The notes under the pieces: generated by a model
The model's input: the letters and a program-made list of their open reading frames with translations, nothing else
Told to the model about the DNA's origin: nothing
The model's database searches: none
DNA from: Azoarcus sp031546845
GTDB taxonomy: Bacteria > Pseudomonadota > Gammaproteobacteria > Burkholderiales > Rhodocyclaceae
NCBI GenBank assembly: GCA_031546845.1
Contig: JAVBJT010000027.1
Span: 1-64,000 of the forward strand
DNA length: 64,000 nucleotides
Direction: 5' to 3'
Position numbers and translations under genes: made by a program
Shown: one piece after another, positions 51,441-59,388 of the stretch
How positions within the stretch are numbered: the first letter of the stretch is position 1
Layout of the letters: each line of letters begins with the position of its first letter

Positions 51441-52420
51441 GAGACAACGTGCCGGAATTTGCCATGATGGAAAAATCCCTTTCCCGCTCCGACCTGCTCA
51501 TTGCCAACATGCACCATGCCGCCTTGCGGGCTCTGGCCCAGGCGCCGGGTGGACAGTTGCGCAAGAGCGATTTGATGCACGCCATCGAGGCCAATGTGCC
51601 CCTGGATGATTGGGCGCGCACGGTGTACGAGGGCAGCGGCAACACACGCTGGCGATCCATCTTCAGTTTTGCTTCGGTGGGATTGGTCAAGGGAGGCTAT
51701 GTCACCAAGTCGCGTGGCATCTGGACGATCACCGACGAAGGGCGAGCCGTGGCGGAGCAGCCTTTCAACGGTCCGGCGTTTCTGGTCGAGGTTAATCGAC
51801 GTTACAGAATCTGGGAAAACAGCCAGATCGAAAGCGAGGCCATGACCTTGCCCGGGGTAATTGGGCAAGACGACGGCGAAGACGGTGCAAAACTGGAAGC
51901 GCCTGAGGAACGCATGGCCAGCACCATCAAGGCTGCGCATGATGCACTGGCCGCCGAATTGATCGAAACCATCAAGCAGTGTGAGCCTGCCTTTTTCGAA
52001 AAACTGGTGGTTCAGCTTCTGCTCAAGATGGGCTATGGCGGTAGCCGCCAGGAGGCGGGACGTGCCGTGGGCCAGTCGGGCGATGGGGGCATCGACGGCA
52101 TCATCAACGAAGACCGCTTGGGATTAGATGCAATCTATCTGCAGGCCAAGCGTTGGGACGGTTCAGTTGGCGAGGGGCCGATACGCGATTTCTTCGGCGC
52201 GCTGGATATCAAAGGCGTCAAGAAAGGCGTGTTGATCACGACTGGCCATTTCACTCCGGCTGCCAGGAAGGTTGTCGAAAGTAACCGCTCAGACAAGAAA
52301 ATTGTGCTGATCGACGGTCCTCGGTTGGCGGATTTGATGATCGAGCACGACCTGGGCGTGTCTGTCGCCGCGACCTACAGTCTCAAGCGCCTGGATGCTG
52401 ATTTCTTCGTTGAAGACTGA
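51437..52420 (+). CDS. Mrr-like restriction endonuclease
   Basis: The 327-residue protein has a winged-helix Mrr N-terminal domain (about 20-125, GGQLRKSDLMHAIEANV and GYVTKSRGIWTITDEGRAV). The C-terminal PD-(D/E)xK nuclease has FFEKLVVQLLLKMGYGG, Asp220 in GDGGIDGII, and Gln236-x-Lys238 in YLQAKRW. It continues IRDFFGALDIKGVKKGVLITTGHFTPAAR. Mrr proteins cut modified DNA. Here the gene couples to hsdM by a 4-base overlap, so it is expressed with the type I system. Its last 132 bases overlap the convergent fic gene. Confidence 0.92.
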   Translation: MRDNVPEFAMMEKSLSRSDLLIANMHHAALRALAQAPGGQLRKSDLMHAIEANVPLDDWARTVYEGSGNTRWRSIFSFASVGLVKGGYVTKSRGIWTITDEGRAVAEQPFNGPAFLVEVNRRYRIWENSQIESEAMTLPGVIGQDDGEDGAKLEAPEERMASTIKAAHDALAAELIETIKQCEPAFFEKLVVQLLLKMGYGGSRQEAGRAVGQSGDGGIDGIINEDRLGLDAIYLQAKRWDGSVGEGPIRDFFGALDIKGVKKGVLITTGHFTPAARKVVESNRSDKKIVLIDGPRLADLMIEHDLGVSVAATYSLKRLDADFFVED

Positions 52421-53584
52421 TGCTACGGCCGGCGGTGTTTTCTGCTGGCCGGAGTGGCAAGCTAACTGCCTTTCTTCCAGTTCATAGCCCGTACTACGCC
52501 CACCCCCAGGCGACTTCCGCAGCACACCCAGCGCCATCAGCTGCATGATGTCGCGCAGCGCGGTATCCGGCGAGCACTTGCCGATGGCCGCCCACTTGCT
52601 GCTGGTCAGCTTGCCGTCGAATCCATCGAACAGGCGATTGAGCAGTTTCACTTGGCGCTCGTTCATCGGCGTACCGGCCCAGCGCTGCCAGAACCGTGCC
52701 TTGACCAGCACACCATCGAGTGTGATCTGCGAACTGGCGACGGCCTGGGCCAGCGTCCCGAGGAACCAGGTCAGCCAATCGGTGACATCCAGAGAGCCCT
52801 TTTGTGTGCGTTCGAGGATGTCGTAGTAGTGCTTTCGCTCGCGCTGGATCTGCGCCGACAGGCTGTAGAAGCGCTGCTCGGCGCCATCGGCACGAGCAAG
52901 GAATAGATCGCCCACGGCACGTGCGATGCGGCCGCTGCCGTCGTCGAACGGGTGCAGGGTCACGAACCACAGGTGTGCCAAGCCGGCCTTGATGAGCGCA
53001 GGTTCGTCCGTGTCTTGATTGGCCCATGCCAGGAACTGCGCCATTTCGGCGGGCAATGCGTCCGCGGGGGGCGCTTGGAAATAGATCTTGCGGCGGTTCA
53101 CCGGGCCAGAAACGACCTGCATCGGGCCGGTGGTGTCATCTCGCCATTGGCCCACGGTGATCCTGGACAGGCCAGAGTAACCCGTTGGGAACAGTGCCGC
53201 GTGCCAGCCGAACAGCCGCTCGGCAGTCAAGGGGGCGCTACTGCGCGAGGTCGCATCGAGCACCATCTCGACCACGCCTTCGACGTGCCGGTCCACCGGC
53301 GCCAGTGCGCCGATGTCCATGCCCAATCGGCGCGCAACGGATGAGCGGACCGAGGCTACGTCCAGCACTTCGCCCTCGATCTCGCTGGTCTTGAGCACGT
53401 CATCGGTCAGCGCCGCGAGGCTGGCGTGGTCGCGCAGCGCCAACCCCACGTCGGCCAGACGGCCCTGCAGCATGCCTTGGGCGCGGCTGACTTCGGTCAG
53501 GGCCTGAGCCAGCGCAGACAGGTCGTAGCGCCATTGCGGCCAGCCACTGGACTGCCAGATGTAGATATTTTCTCCGCCATTCAT
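52289..53584 (-). CDS. Fic family protein (N-terminal inhibitory motif type)
   Basis: Fic proteins transfer AMP or related groups to target proteins. The N-terminus (ENIYIWQSSGWPQWRYDLSAL) is of the DUF4172 type. The inhibitory helix TSEIEGE has the [S/T]xxxE[G/N] pattern, and the core is LHPFDDGSGRIARAV. It departs slightly from HPFx[D/N]GNGR by having Ser for Asn, which may weaken activity. A C-terminal winged helix (SSKWAAIGKCSPDTALRDIMQL) follows. The last 45 or so residues are read from the antisense strand of the mrr gene and look non-native. The start at 53584 is preferred to a TTG at 53602. Confidence 0.85.
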   Translation of the reverse strand: MNGGENIYIWQSSGWPQWRYDLSALAQALTEVSRAQGMLQGRLADVGLALRDHASLAALTDDVLKTSEIEGEVLDVASVRSSVARRLGMDIGALAPVDRHVEGVVEMVLDATSRSSAPLTAERLFGWHAALFPTGYSGLSRITVGQWRDDTTGPMQVVSGPVNRRKIYFQAPPADALPAEMAQFLAWANQDTDEPALIKAGLAHLWFVTLHPFDDGSGRIARAVGDLFLARADGAEQRFYSLSAQIQRERKHYYDILERTQKGSLDVTDWLTWFLGTLAQAVASSQITLDGVLVKARFWQRWAGTPMNERQVKLLNRLFDGFDGKLTSSKWAAIGKCSPDTALRDIMQLMALGVLRKSPGGGRSTGYELEERQLACHSGQQKTPPAVASVFNEEISIQALETVGRGDRHAQVVLDHQIRQPRTVDQHNFLV

Positions 53585-53603
53585 GCGGAGATTAGACACC
53601 AAA

Positions 53604-53646
53604 TTTACCGCACTAGTAAGTTATTTACCGCAATTTATGCGGTTAA
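53604..53646. promoter_or_regulatory. repeated operator-like sites upstream of fic
   Basis: TTTACCGCA occurs at 53604-53612 and 53624-53632, exactly 20 bases (two helix turns) apart. An inverted TGCGGTTAA follows at 53638-53646, so that ACCGCA-N5-TGCGGT forms a palindrome. The cluster lies directly upstream of the fic start, a position for autorepression. Confidence 0.55.
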
Positions 53647-53730
53647 TGAAGAATGAAATCACCGCATGGAAGCGCCCTGCGTGTGCATTTCCCTTGAACG
53701 GAGCAGACACCCGAAACCGTGGAGGAGCAA

Positions 53731-53757
53731 ATTTACCCCACGATTTACCCCACAGAA
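53731..53757. repeat. inner direct repeat, right copy (arm-type site)
   Basis: The same 27-base sequence as at 42813-42839 in the same orientation, one mismatch. It contains two tandem ATTTACCCCAC units. It lies 101 bases inside the right outer repeat. Confidence 0.7.
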
Positions 53758-53857
53758 ATCGTGCGCTACGCTGAAATCGCCTGCTACCTCATGACACCAG
53801 AGCCCACGTCAACAAACTGATTTTCAAGAAGTTTCTGGATGGCGTGACACGCCGCGA

Positions 53858-53882
53858 AATCTCACTCGATGTTTTGCACTTG
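53858..53882. repeat. right attachment-type repeat, overlapping the yicC 3' end
   Basis: Holds the stop codon and last codons of intact yicC (minus strand). It matches 42729-42753 at 23 of 25 bases in direct orientation. The pair marks the outer ends of the island. Confidence 0.8.
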
Positions 53883-54728
53883 TTCGCGCATCTGCTCGAT
53901 CAGGACTTTCAATTCCATCGCGGCGCCGGTAACGTCGGCGGCAGCGGCCTTGGAGGCTAGCGTATTGGCTTCGCGATTCAGCTCCTGCATGAGAAAATCG
54001 AGCCGTTTGCCTGCGTTGCCGCCCGTTTTGAGGATACGCTCGGTTTCGTCCAGATGGGCGGACAGGCGCGACAACTCTTCGGCGACATCGATGCGCTGGG
54101 CGAACAGCGCTACTTCCTGGCGGATACGGTCTTCGTCGAGCGAGGCAACGGCCTCACGCAAGCGGGTGGTGAGCTTTTCCTGGTACTCGGCGACGATAGC
54201 CGGCATGCGCGGCGCCACGGCGGCAACCAGTTCGCGCATACGAGCAACGCGCTCGGCGATCATCGCGGCAAGTTTTTCACCTTCGCGCTGGCGCGAGGCA
54301 ATCAACTCGCCCAGCGCGGCGCGGGTCAGTTCGGCAATCGCTGGCTGCATCTGCTCGAAGCCGATGCCGTCATCGGCCAGCATGCCCGGCCAACGCATGA
54401 TCTCCGCCACCGACAACGGCGCGGCCTGCGGGAAACGTTCGCGCACCGCAGCCTGCGCATGCGCGAGCTGGCCCAGCAGCGCTGTGCTGAGCGCAAGGCT
54501 GCGCGGCGCGGAATCGTTGGTGTGGAGGTTGAGGCGGCATTCCACCTTGCCGCGCGACAAACGCGCGGTGATCTGCTCGCGGATCGCCGGTTCGGCCTGG
54601 CGCAAATCCTCGACGATACGAAAAGCCAGATCGAGATAACGCGAATTAACGCTGCGCAGTTCGAGGTGCAAACTGACTGTTCCCAGATCGCAATTCTGTG
54701 TCGCAAAGCCGGTCATACTGTGAATCAT
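53862..54728 (-). CDS. yicC: YicC family endoribonuclease
   Basis: Conserved RNase-associated protein, usually directly upstream of gmk. The 288-residue protein starts MIHSMTGFATQNCDLGTVSLHLELRSVNSRYLDL. It has the C-terminal DUF1732 region with EEVALFAQRIDVAEELSRLSAHL-like text (QEVALFAQRIDVAEE) and GKRLDFLMQELNREANTLASKA, and ends QVQNIE. It is intact, but its 3' end is also the right attachment repeat of the island, which separates it from gmk. Transcription from yicC into gmk-rpoZ-spoT must now cross the whole island in antisense, or gmk must use another promoter. Confidence 0.93.
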   Translation of the reverse strand: MIHSMTGFATQNCDLGTVSLHLELRSVNSRYLDLAFRIVEDLRQAEPAIREQITARLSRGKVECRLNLHTNDSAPRSLALSTALLGQLAHAQAAVRERFPQAAPLSVAEIMRWPGMLADDGIGFEQMQPAIAELTRAALGELIASRQREGEKLAAMIAERVARMRELVAAVAPRMPAIVAEYQEKLTTRLREAVASLDEDRIRQEVALFAQRIDVAEELSRLSAHLDETERILKTGGNAGKRLDFLMQELNREANTLASKAAAADVTGAAMELKVLIEQMREQVQNIE

Positions 54729-54826
54729 GGAACGATGCTCTCCGGGAAGCGGACGCGATCGTTTACACTGCGGATCTCATCCAGGATAAATGTGTGGCGG
54801 AAAGCCGAATTTTAGCCCCCGACAAG

Positions 54827-55774
54827 ATGCCGCCTCAAGCCAATAGTGCCTTGCCGCAGGGTTTCCTGCTCGACCAATACTGCATTGAGCGACAACTCTC
54901 GCTGGGCGGTTTTTCGATCGTCTATCTTGCATTCGACCAGGACGGCACGGCGGTCGCGATCAAGGAGTATCTGCCGAACTCACTCGCGCTGCGCAAAGAA
55001 AACGAAATCGAGCCGGTCGTGTCGGAAGAACACCAGGCCGCTTTCCGCTACGGCATGAAATGCTTTTTCGAGGAAGGGCGCTCGCTCGCCAAGTTGATGC
55101 ACCCGAATGTGGTGCGCGTGCTCAATTTTTTCCGCGCCAACGGCACCGTCTATATGGTGATGCAGTTCGAGCGCGGCCGCACACTACACGACTACATCCA
55201 GAAAAACCGCGGCATGGTGCGCGAACGCTTCATCCGCGCGGTATTCGCCCGTATGCTGAATGGCTTGCGAGAAGTTCATTCGCATAAATTGCTGCATCTG
55301 GACATCAAACCCTCGAACATTCACCTGCGCACCGACGGCACCCCGGTATTACTCGATTTCGGCGCCGCGCGGCAAACACTAGCGCTCGAACAACCCATGC
55401 TGAAACCCATGTATACCCCTGGTTTCGCCTCACCCGAGCAATTCATCAACCGCGAGGCGCTTGGGCCGTGGAGCGACATCTACAGCGTCGGCGCAAGCTT
55501 GTACGCCTGTATTGTCGGCACGGCGCCACCGCGTTCGGACGAACGCATAAAAAACGACACACTTCAGGGTCTATCGAAGCAATATGGCGGACGTTATTCG
55601 GCACAATTGCTCGAACTGATCGAATGGTGCCTACGGCTTGATCCACTGCAACGCCCGCAAAGCGTCTATACCTTGCAAAAAGCGTTGATGCAGAAAGAAG
55701 CCGGGGAAACGATGCCGGCCTCCTGGTTCACCGATCTCGGCTCCCGGCTCAAATCCTTCATCAGCAAAAACTGA
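54827..55774 (+). CDS. serine/threonine protein kinase
   Basis: The 315-residue Hanks-type kinase has the Gly-rich loop LSLGGFSIVYLAF and the catalytic Lys in VAIKEYLPNS. The catalytic loop is LLHLDIKPSNIHL (HLD in place of HRD), followed by VLLDFGAARQTL, FASPEQFI and PWSDIYSVGA. No membrane helix or C-terminal sensor domain is seen. The ATG at 54827 is used here, but a GTG at 54794 has a better ribosome site (AGGA 7 bases upstream) and would add 11 residues. It is divergent from yicC and 15 bases upstream of a PP2C phosphatase gene. Confidence 0.9.
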   Translation: MPPQANSALPQGFLLDQYCIERQLSLGGFSIVYLAFDQDGTAVAIKEYLPNSLALRKENEIEPVVSEEHQAAFRYGMKCFFEEGRSLAKLMHPNVVRVLNFFRANGTVYMVMQFERGRTLHDYIQKNRGMVRERFIRAVFARMLNGLREVHSHKLLHLDIKPSNIHLRTDGTPVLLDFGAARQTLALEQPMLKPMYTPGFASPEQFINREALGPWSDIYSVGASLYACIVGTAPPRSDERIKNDTLQGLSKQYGGRYSAQLLELIEWCLRLDPLQRPQSVYTLQKALMQKEAGETMPASWFTDLGSRLKSFISKN

Positions 55775-55789
55775 AAGAGGCCCGACCGA

Positions 55790-56707
55790 GTGCGATTCAC
55801 CATTTTCCAAGAAAGCCGGATCGGCCGGCGCAAAACCAACCAAGACCGCATCGCCTATTGCTACTCGAGCGAGGCGTTGCTGATGCTGATCGCCGACGGC
55901 ATGGGCGGGCACCTGCATGGCGAAGTCGCCGCCCACATCGCCGCGCAATTCATCACCCAGGCCTTCCAGCGCGAAGCACAGCCGACGCTGCGTAACCCTG
56001 CCCGGTTTTTATCCAAGACACTGACCAACGCGCATAACGCCATCATCGACTACGCGCTCGACCGCAACTTGCCCGAAGCGCCGCGCACCACCATCGTCGC
56101 CTGCATCGTGCAGGAAGACTCGATCCGCTGGGCGCACGCGGGCGACTCTCGCCTGTATCTGCTGCGTAACGACCGCATCATGGCGCAAACCCGCGATCAT
56201 TCACGTGTGCAGTTGATGATCGACCAAGGCCTGCTCGACGCCGCCAGCGCCGCCCGCCACCCGGGACGCAACCGCATCTACTCCTGCCTCGGCGGCAATC
56301 ACGTGCCACAGATCGAAAGCTCGCGCCAGGTTAAGCTGCGCGACAACGACATCATCCTTTTGTGCACCGATGGCCTGTGGGGGCCGCTGGACGCCGACAC
56401 CATCGCCTCCACCTTCACCGGCACCGATGTCATGGATGCCGTACCCGTGCTACTCACACGCGCCGAGGAAGCCGCCGGCACGATTTGCGACAACCTGTCG
56501 ATGATCGCGATGCGCTGGCACGAAGAAGACATCAACCCCGACTCGTTGTCGACGCAAACCATGGCGCTGAACGACTTCAGCACACAACTGGACACCTTCC
56601 AGGAACGCATGCGCGGCACGCTCGCCGAAATCGAACTGACCGAAGACGAAATCGAAAAAACCATTGCCGAAATCAACTCGACAATCCAAAAATTCAATCG
56701 GAACTAA
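55790..56707 (+). CDS. PP2C-type protein phosphatase
   Basis: Metal-dependent Ser/Thr phosphatase of 305 residues. It shows motifs GRRKTNQDRIAYC, LIADGMGGHLHGEVAAHIAA (metal-binding Asp), WAHAGDSRLYLLRN, LCTDGLWGPLD and CDNLSMIAMRW. The catalytic domain fills about 1-245, and a C-terminal helical tail (DTFQERMRGTLAEIELTEDEIEKTIAEI) may form a coiled coil. The start is a GTG. With the adjacent kinase it makes a reversible phosphorylation pair. Confidence 0.92.
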   Translation: MRFTIFQESRIGRRKTNQDRIAYCYSSEALLMLIADGMGGHLHGEVAAHIAAQFITQAFQREAQPTLRNPARFLSKTLTNAHNAIIDYALDRNLPEAPRTTIVACIVQEDSIRWAHAGDSRLYLLRNDRIMAQTRDHSRVQLMIDQGLLDAASAARHPGRNRIYSCLGGNHVPQIESSRQVKLRDNDIILLCTDGLWGPLDADTIASTFTGTDVMDAVPVLLTRAEEAAGTICDNLSMIAMRWHEEDINPDSLSTQTMALNDFSTQLDTFQERMRGTLAEIELTEDEIEKTIAEINSTIQKFNRN

Positions 56708-56753
56708 GCGGCCAACCGCCCACGCTCCATCCAACCTTTGACCAGGACAACCG

Positions 56754-57485
56754 ATGCGACCCAGCCAACGCCAAGCCCACGATCTACGCCCGATCCGTTT
56801 CACCCGTGGCTACACTTGCCACGCGGAAGGCTCGGTGCTGGTCGAATTCGGCGCTACCCGGGTGCTCGTCACCGCCAGCGTCGAAGACAGCGTACCCGGC
56901 TTTCTGCGCGGCAAAGGCCGGGGCTGGCTCACCGCCGAATACGGCATGCTGCCGCGCGCCACCCACACCCGCAGGGCACGCGAAGCGGCCAAGGGCAAAC
57001 AAAGCGGCCGCACGCAGGAAATCCAGCGCCTGATCGGGCGTAGCCTGCGCGCGGCGGTCGACCTCGCCAAACTCGGCGAACGCCAGATCGTTCTCGACTG
57101 CGACGTGCTGCAAGCCGACGGCGGCACCCGTACCGCCGCCATCACCGGCGCCTGCGTGGCCGTGCATGATGCGCTGCAAAAACTCGTTGCCGACGGCGTG
57201 CTCGCCGCCAACCCACTCACCGACTTCGTCGCCGCCGTTTCGGTCGGTATGTATCGCGGCGTGCCCGTGCTCGATCTGGACTACGCCGAAGATTCCGACT
57301 GCGACACCGACATGAACGTCGTCATGACCGGCGCCGGCGGCCTCATCGAAGTGCAAGGCACAGCCGAAGGCGCACCCTTTTCCCGCGCAGATCTGAACGC
57401 CCTGCTCGACCTCGCCGACGCCGGCATTCGCCACCTGATCGAGTTGCAACGTGCCGCCGTGGCCACGGCGATGGGCCGGCCATGA
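56754..57485 (+). CDS. rph: ribonuclease PH
   Basis: Phosphorolytic 3'-5' exoribonuclease in tRNA 3' trimming. The 243-residue protein has RPSQRQAHDLRPIRFTRGYTCHAEGSVLVEFG, a GKGRGWLTAEYGMLPRATHTRRARE segment and the RSLRAAVDLAKLGERQIVLDCDVLQADGGTRTAAITGA block. The catalytic text SDCDTDMNVVMTG follows. It overlaps rdgB by 4 bases. AGGA lies about 8 bases upstream of its ATG. Confidence 0.97.
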   Translation: MRPSQRQAHDLRPIRFTRGYTCHAEGSVLVEFGATRVLVTASVEDSVPGFLRGKGRGWLTAEYGMLPRATHTRRAREAAKGKQSGRTQEIQRLIGRSLRAAVDLAKLGERQIVLDCDVLQADGGTRTAAITGACVAVHDALQKLVADGVLAANPLTDFVAAVSVGMYRGVPVLDLDYAEDSDCDTDMNVVMTGAGGLIEVQGTAEGAPFSRADLNALLDLADAGIRHLIELQRAAVATAMGRP

Positions 57486-58084
57486 ACAAGCGCCTCGTCC
57501 TCGCTAGCGGCAACGCCGGCAAAGCGGCGGAAATGAGCGCTTTGCTGGCACCGCTCGGTATCGATATCGTGCTGCAATCGGCGCTAGGTATCGCCGACGC
57601 GGACGAACCACACCTCAGCTTCGTCGAAAACGCCCTGGCCAAAGCCCGCCACGCCGCCGCGCTGTCCGGCCTGCCGGCGGTGGCGGACGATTCCGGGCTG
57701 TGCGTGGTGGCACTGGACGGCGCGCCCGGCGTGCTGTCCGCGCGTTACGCCGGTGAACCGAAATCGGACACACGCAACAACGCCTTGCTGCTCGAACGGC
57801 TTGTCGGCCTTCCCGCCGCCGAACGCGGCGCCTACTTCTACTCAGCCATCGTGCTCGTGCGCCACGCCGAAGACCCGCGCCCGCTGATCGCCGACGGCGA
57901 ATGGCACGGCGTCATCCTCGACTCGCCGCGGGGAAGCAACGGCTTCGGCTACGACCCGCTGTTCTGGCTGCCGGAACTGGAACAAAGCGCCGCCGAACTC
58001 GACGCCGCGCTGAAAAACACCCTCAGCCATCGCGGCATGGCCATGCGCCACCTGCTCGACCGCCTGCACCAATATCCGTTGTGA
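57482..58084 (+). CDS. rdgB: dITP/XTP pyrophosphatase (HAM1 family)
   Basis: Removes deaminated purine nucleoside triphosphates. The 200-residue protein has LVLASGNAGKAAEMSALLAPLGI, HLSFVENALAKARHAA, LPAVADDSGLCVVALDGAPGVLSARYAG and GSNGFGYDPLFWLPE, all family hallmarks. It is coupled to rph on the 5' side and to hemW on the 3' side (GTGA overlap). Confidence 0.97.
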   Translation: MNKRLVLASGNAGKAAEMSALLAPLGIDIVLQSALGIADADEPHLSFVENALAKARHAAALSGLPAVADDSGLCVVALDGAPGVLSARYAGEPKSDTRNNALLLERLVGLPAAERGAYFYSAIVLVRHAEDPRPLIADGEWHGVILDSPRGSNGFGYDPLFWLPELEQSAAELDAALKNTLSHRGMAMRHLLDRLHQYPL

Positions 58085-59319
58085 CCACCCGCCGCATCAT
58101 TCCACTGCGGCCCGCACCGACGGTGCGCGGCACAGCCGGACCGACGCAACCCGAACGCATACAACTCACTACCCCGCCGCCGCTCTCGCTCTACGTGCAT
58201 TTTCCCTGGTGCGTGCGCAAATGCCCGTATTGCGATTTCAATTCTCACGCCATCGGCAGCGATAGCGCCGATACCCCGCAAGCGGCCTGGATCGCCGCCG
58301 TCATCACCGACCTCGAGGCGGCGCTGCCGCAAGTGTGGGGGCGGCGCGTGCATAGCGTTTTCATCGGCGGCGGCACACCTAGCCTGCTCACCGCCAGCGG
58401 CGTCGACGAACTACTCACCGCCATCCGCATGCGCCTGCCGCTCGACCCGCTGGCCGAAATCACGCTCGAAGCCAATCCGGGCACAGCCGAAGCCGAACGC
58501 TTCCGCGCCTACCGCGCCGCCGGCGTCAACCGTCTGTCGCTCGGCATCCAGAGCTTCGACGACGCCTTGCTCAACCGCATCGGCCGCATTCACGACGGCG
58601 CCGAAGCACGCCGCGCGATCGACGCGGCATCGGCACACTTCGAGCGGATCAATCTCGACCTGATGTACGCCCTGCCGGGGCAAACCCCGGATCAAGCCTT
58701 GAACGACCTGGAAACCGCTCTTGCCTTCAACCCCGGCCACCTCTCCTGCTACCACCTGACGATGGAGCCGAACACCCCGTTCGGCCACGCACCGCCACCG
58801 CAACTACCCGACGCTGACAGCGCCGCCGACATGCAAGACGCCCTCGAAGCCCGCCTGGCCGCCGCCGGTTTCGAGCACTACGAAACCTCCGCCTTCGCCC
58901 GGCCTGGCGCGCGCGCACGGCACAACCTCAACTACTGGACTTTTGGCGACTACCTTGGCATCGGCCCCGGCGCGCACGGCAAACTGTCCAGCCACGATGG
59001 CATCGTGCGCGAAATGCGCCACAAACACCCGCAGCGCTACCTCGATGGCGCCGCGCGCGGCGATTTCATCCAGGAAAGGCGAACAGTGACGACAGCCGAA
59101 CTACCGTTCGAGTTCATGATGAATGCGTTGCGTCTCACCGACGGTTTTCCGGTAGCGCTTTTTGCCGCCCGCACCGGCCTGCCACTGGAAGCCGCCGCAA
59201 CCGGTCTGCGCACTGCCCGCGAGCGCGGGCTGATCGAAATCGAAACCGATACCCTCCGCCCAACCGAGCGAGGCCGCCACTTTCTGAACGACTTGCTGCA
59301 ACTGTTCCTGGCGGACTGA
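58081..59319 (+). CDS. hemW: radical SAM protein HemW (haem chaperone)
   Basis: The 412-residue radical-SAM protein is related to coproporphyrinogen dehydrogenase and acts as a haem chaperone. It has VHFPWCVRKCPYCDFNSHAI with the CxxxCxxC cluster, VFIGGGTPSLLTASGVDELL, LEANPGT, NRLSLGIQSFDDALLNRIGRIHD, and ALPGQTPDQALNDL. The GTG start at 58081 overlaps the rdgB stop (GTGA), so rph-rdgB-hemW is one coupled unit; a much longer frame overlaps rdgB and is rejected. Confidence 0.95.
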   Translation: MTTRRIIPLRPAPTVRGTAGPTQPERIQLTTPPPLSLYVHFPWCVRKCPYCDFNSHAIGSDSADTPQAAWIAAVITDLEAALPQVWGRRVHSVFIGGGTPSLLTASGVDELLTAIRMRLPLDPLAEITLEANPGTAEAERFRAYRAAGVNRLSLGIQSFDDALLNRIGRIHDGAEARRAIDAASAHFERINLDLMYALPGQTPDQALNDLETALAFNPGHLSCYHLTMEPNTPFGHAPPPQLPDADSAADMQDALEARLAAAGFEHYETSAFARPGARARHNLNYWTFGDYLGIGPGAHGKLSSHDGIVREMRHKHPQRYLDGAARGDFIQERRTVTTAELPFEFMMNALRLTDGFPVALFAARTGLPLEAAATGLRTARERGLIEIETDTLRPTERGRHFLNDLLQLFLAD

Positions 59320-59336
59320 GCTTTCTATGCAACGCA

Positions 59337-59355
59337 CGCATCGCCAAGCGATGCG
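59337..59355. terminator. hairpin between convergent hemW and slipin genes
   Basis: Perfect 8-bp stem CGCATCGC / GCGATGCG with a CAA loop. No T run follows, so it is at best a weak bidirectional terminator. Confidence 0.4.
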
Positions 59356-59388
59356 CGCCGGCAAAAGATCATCGTAATGTTCTGATTT

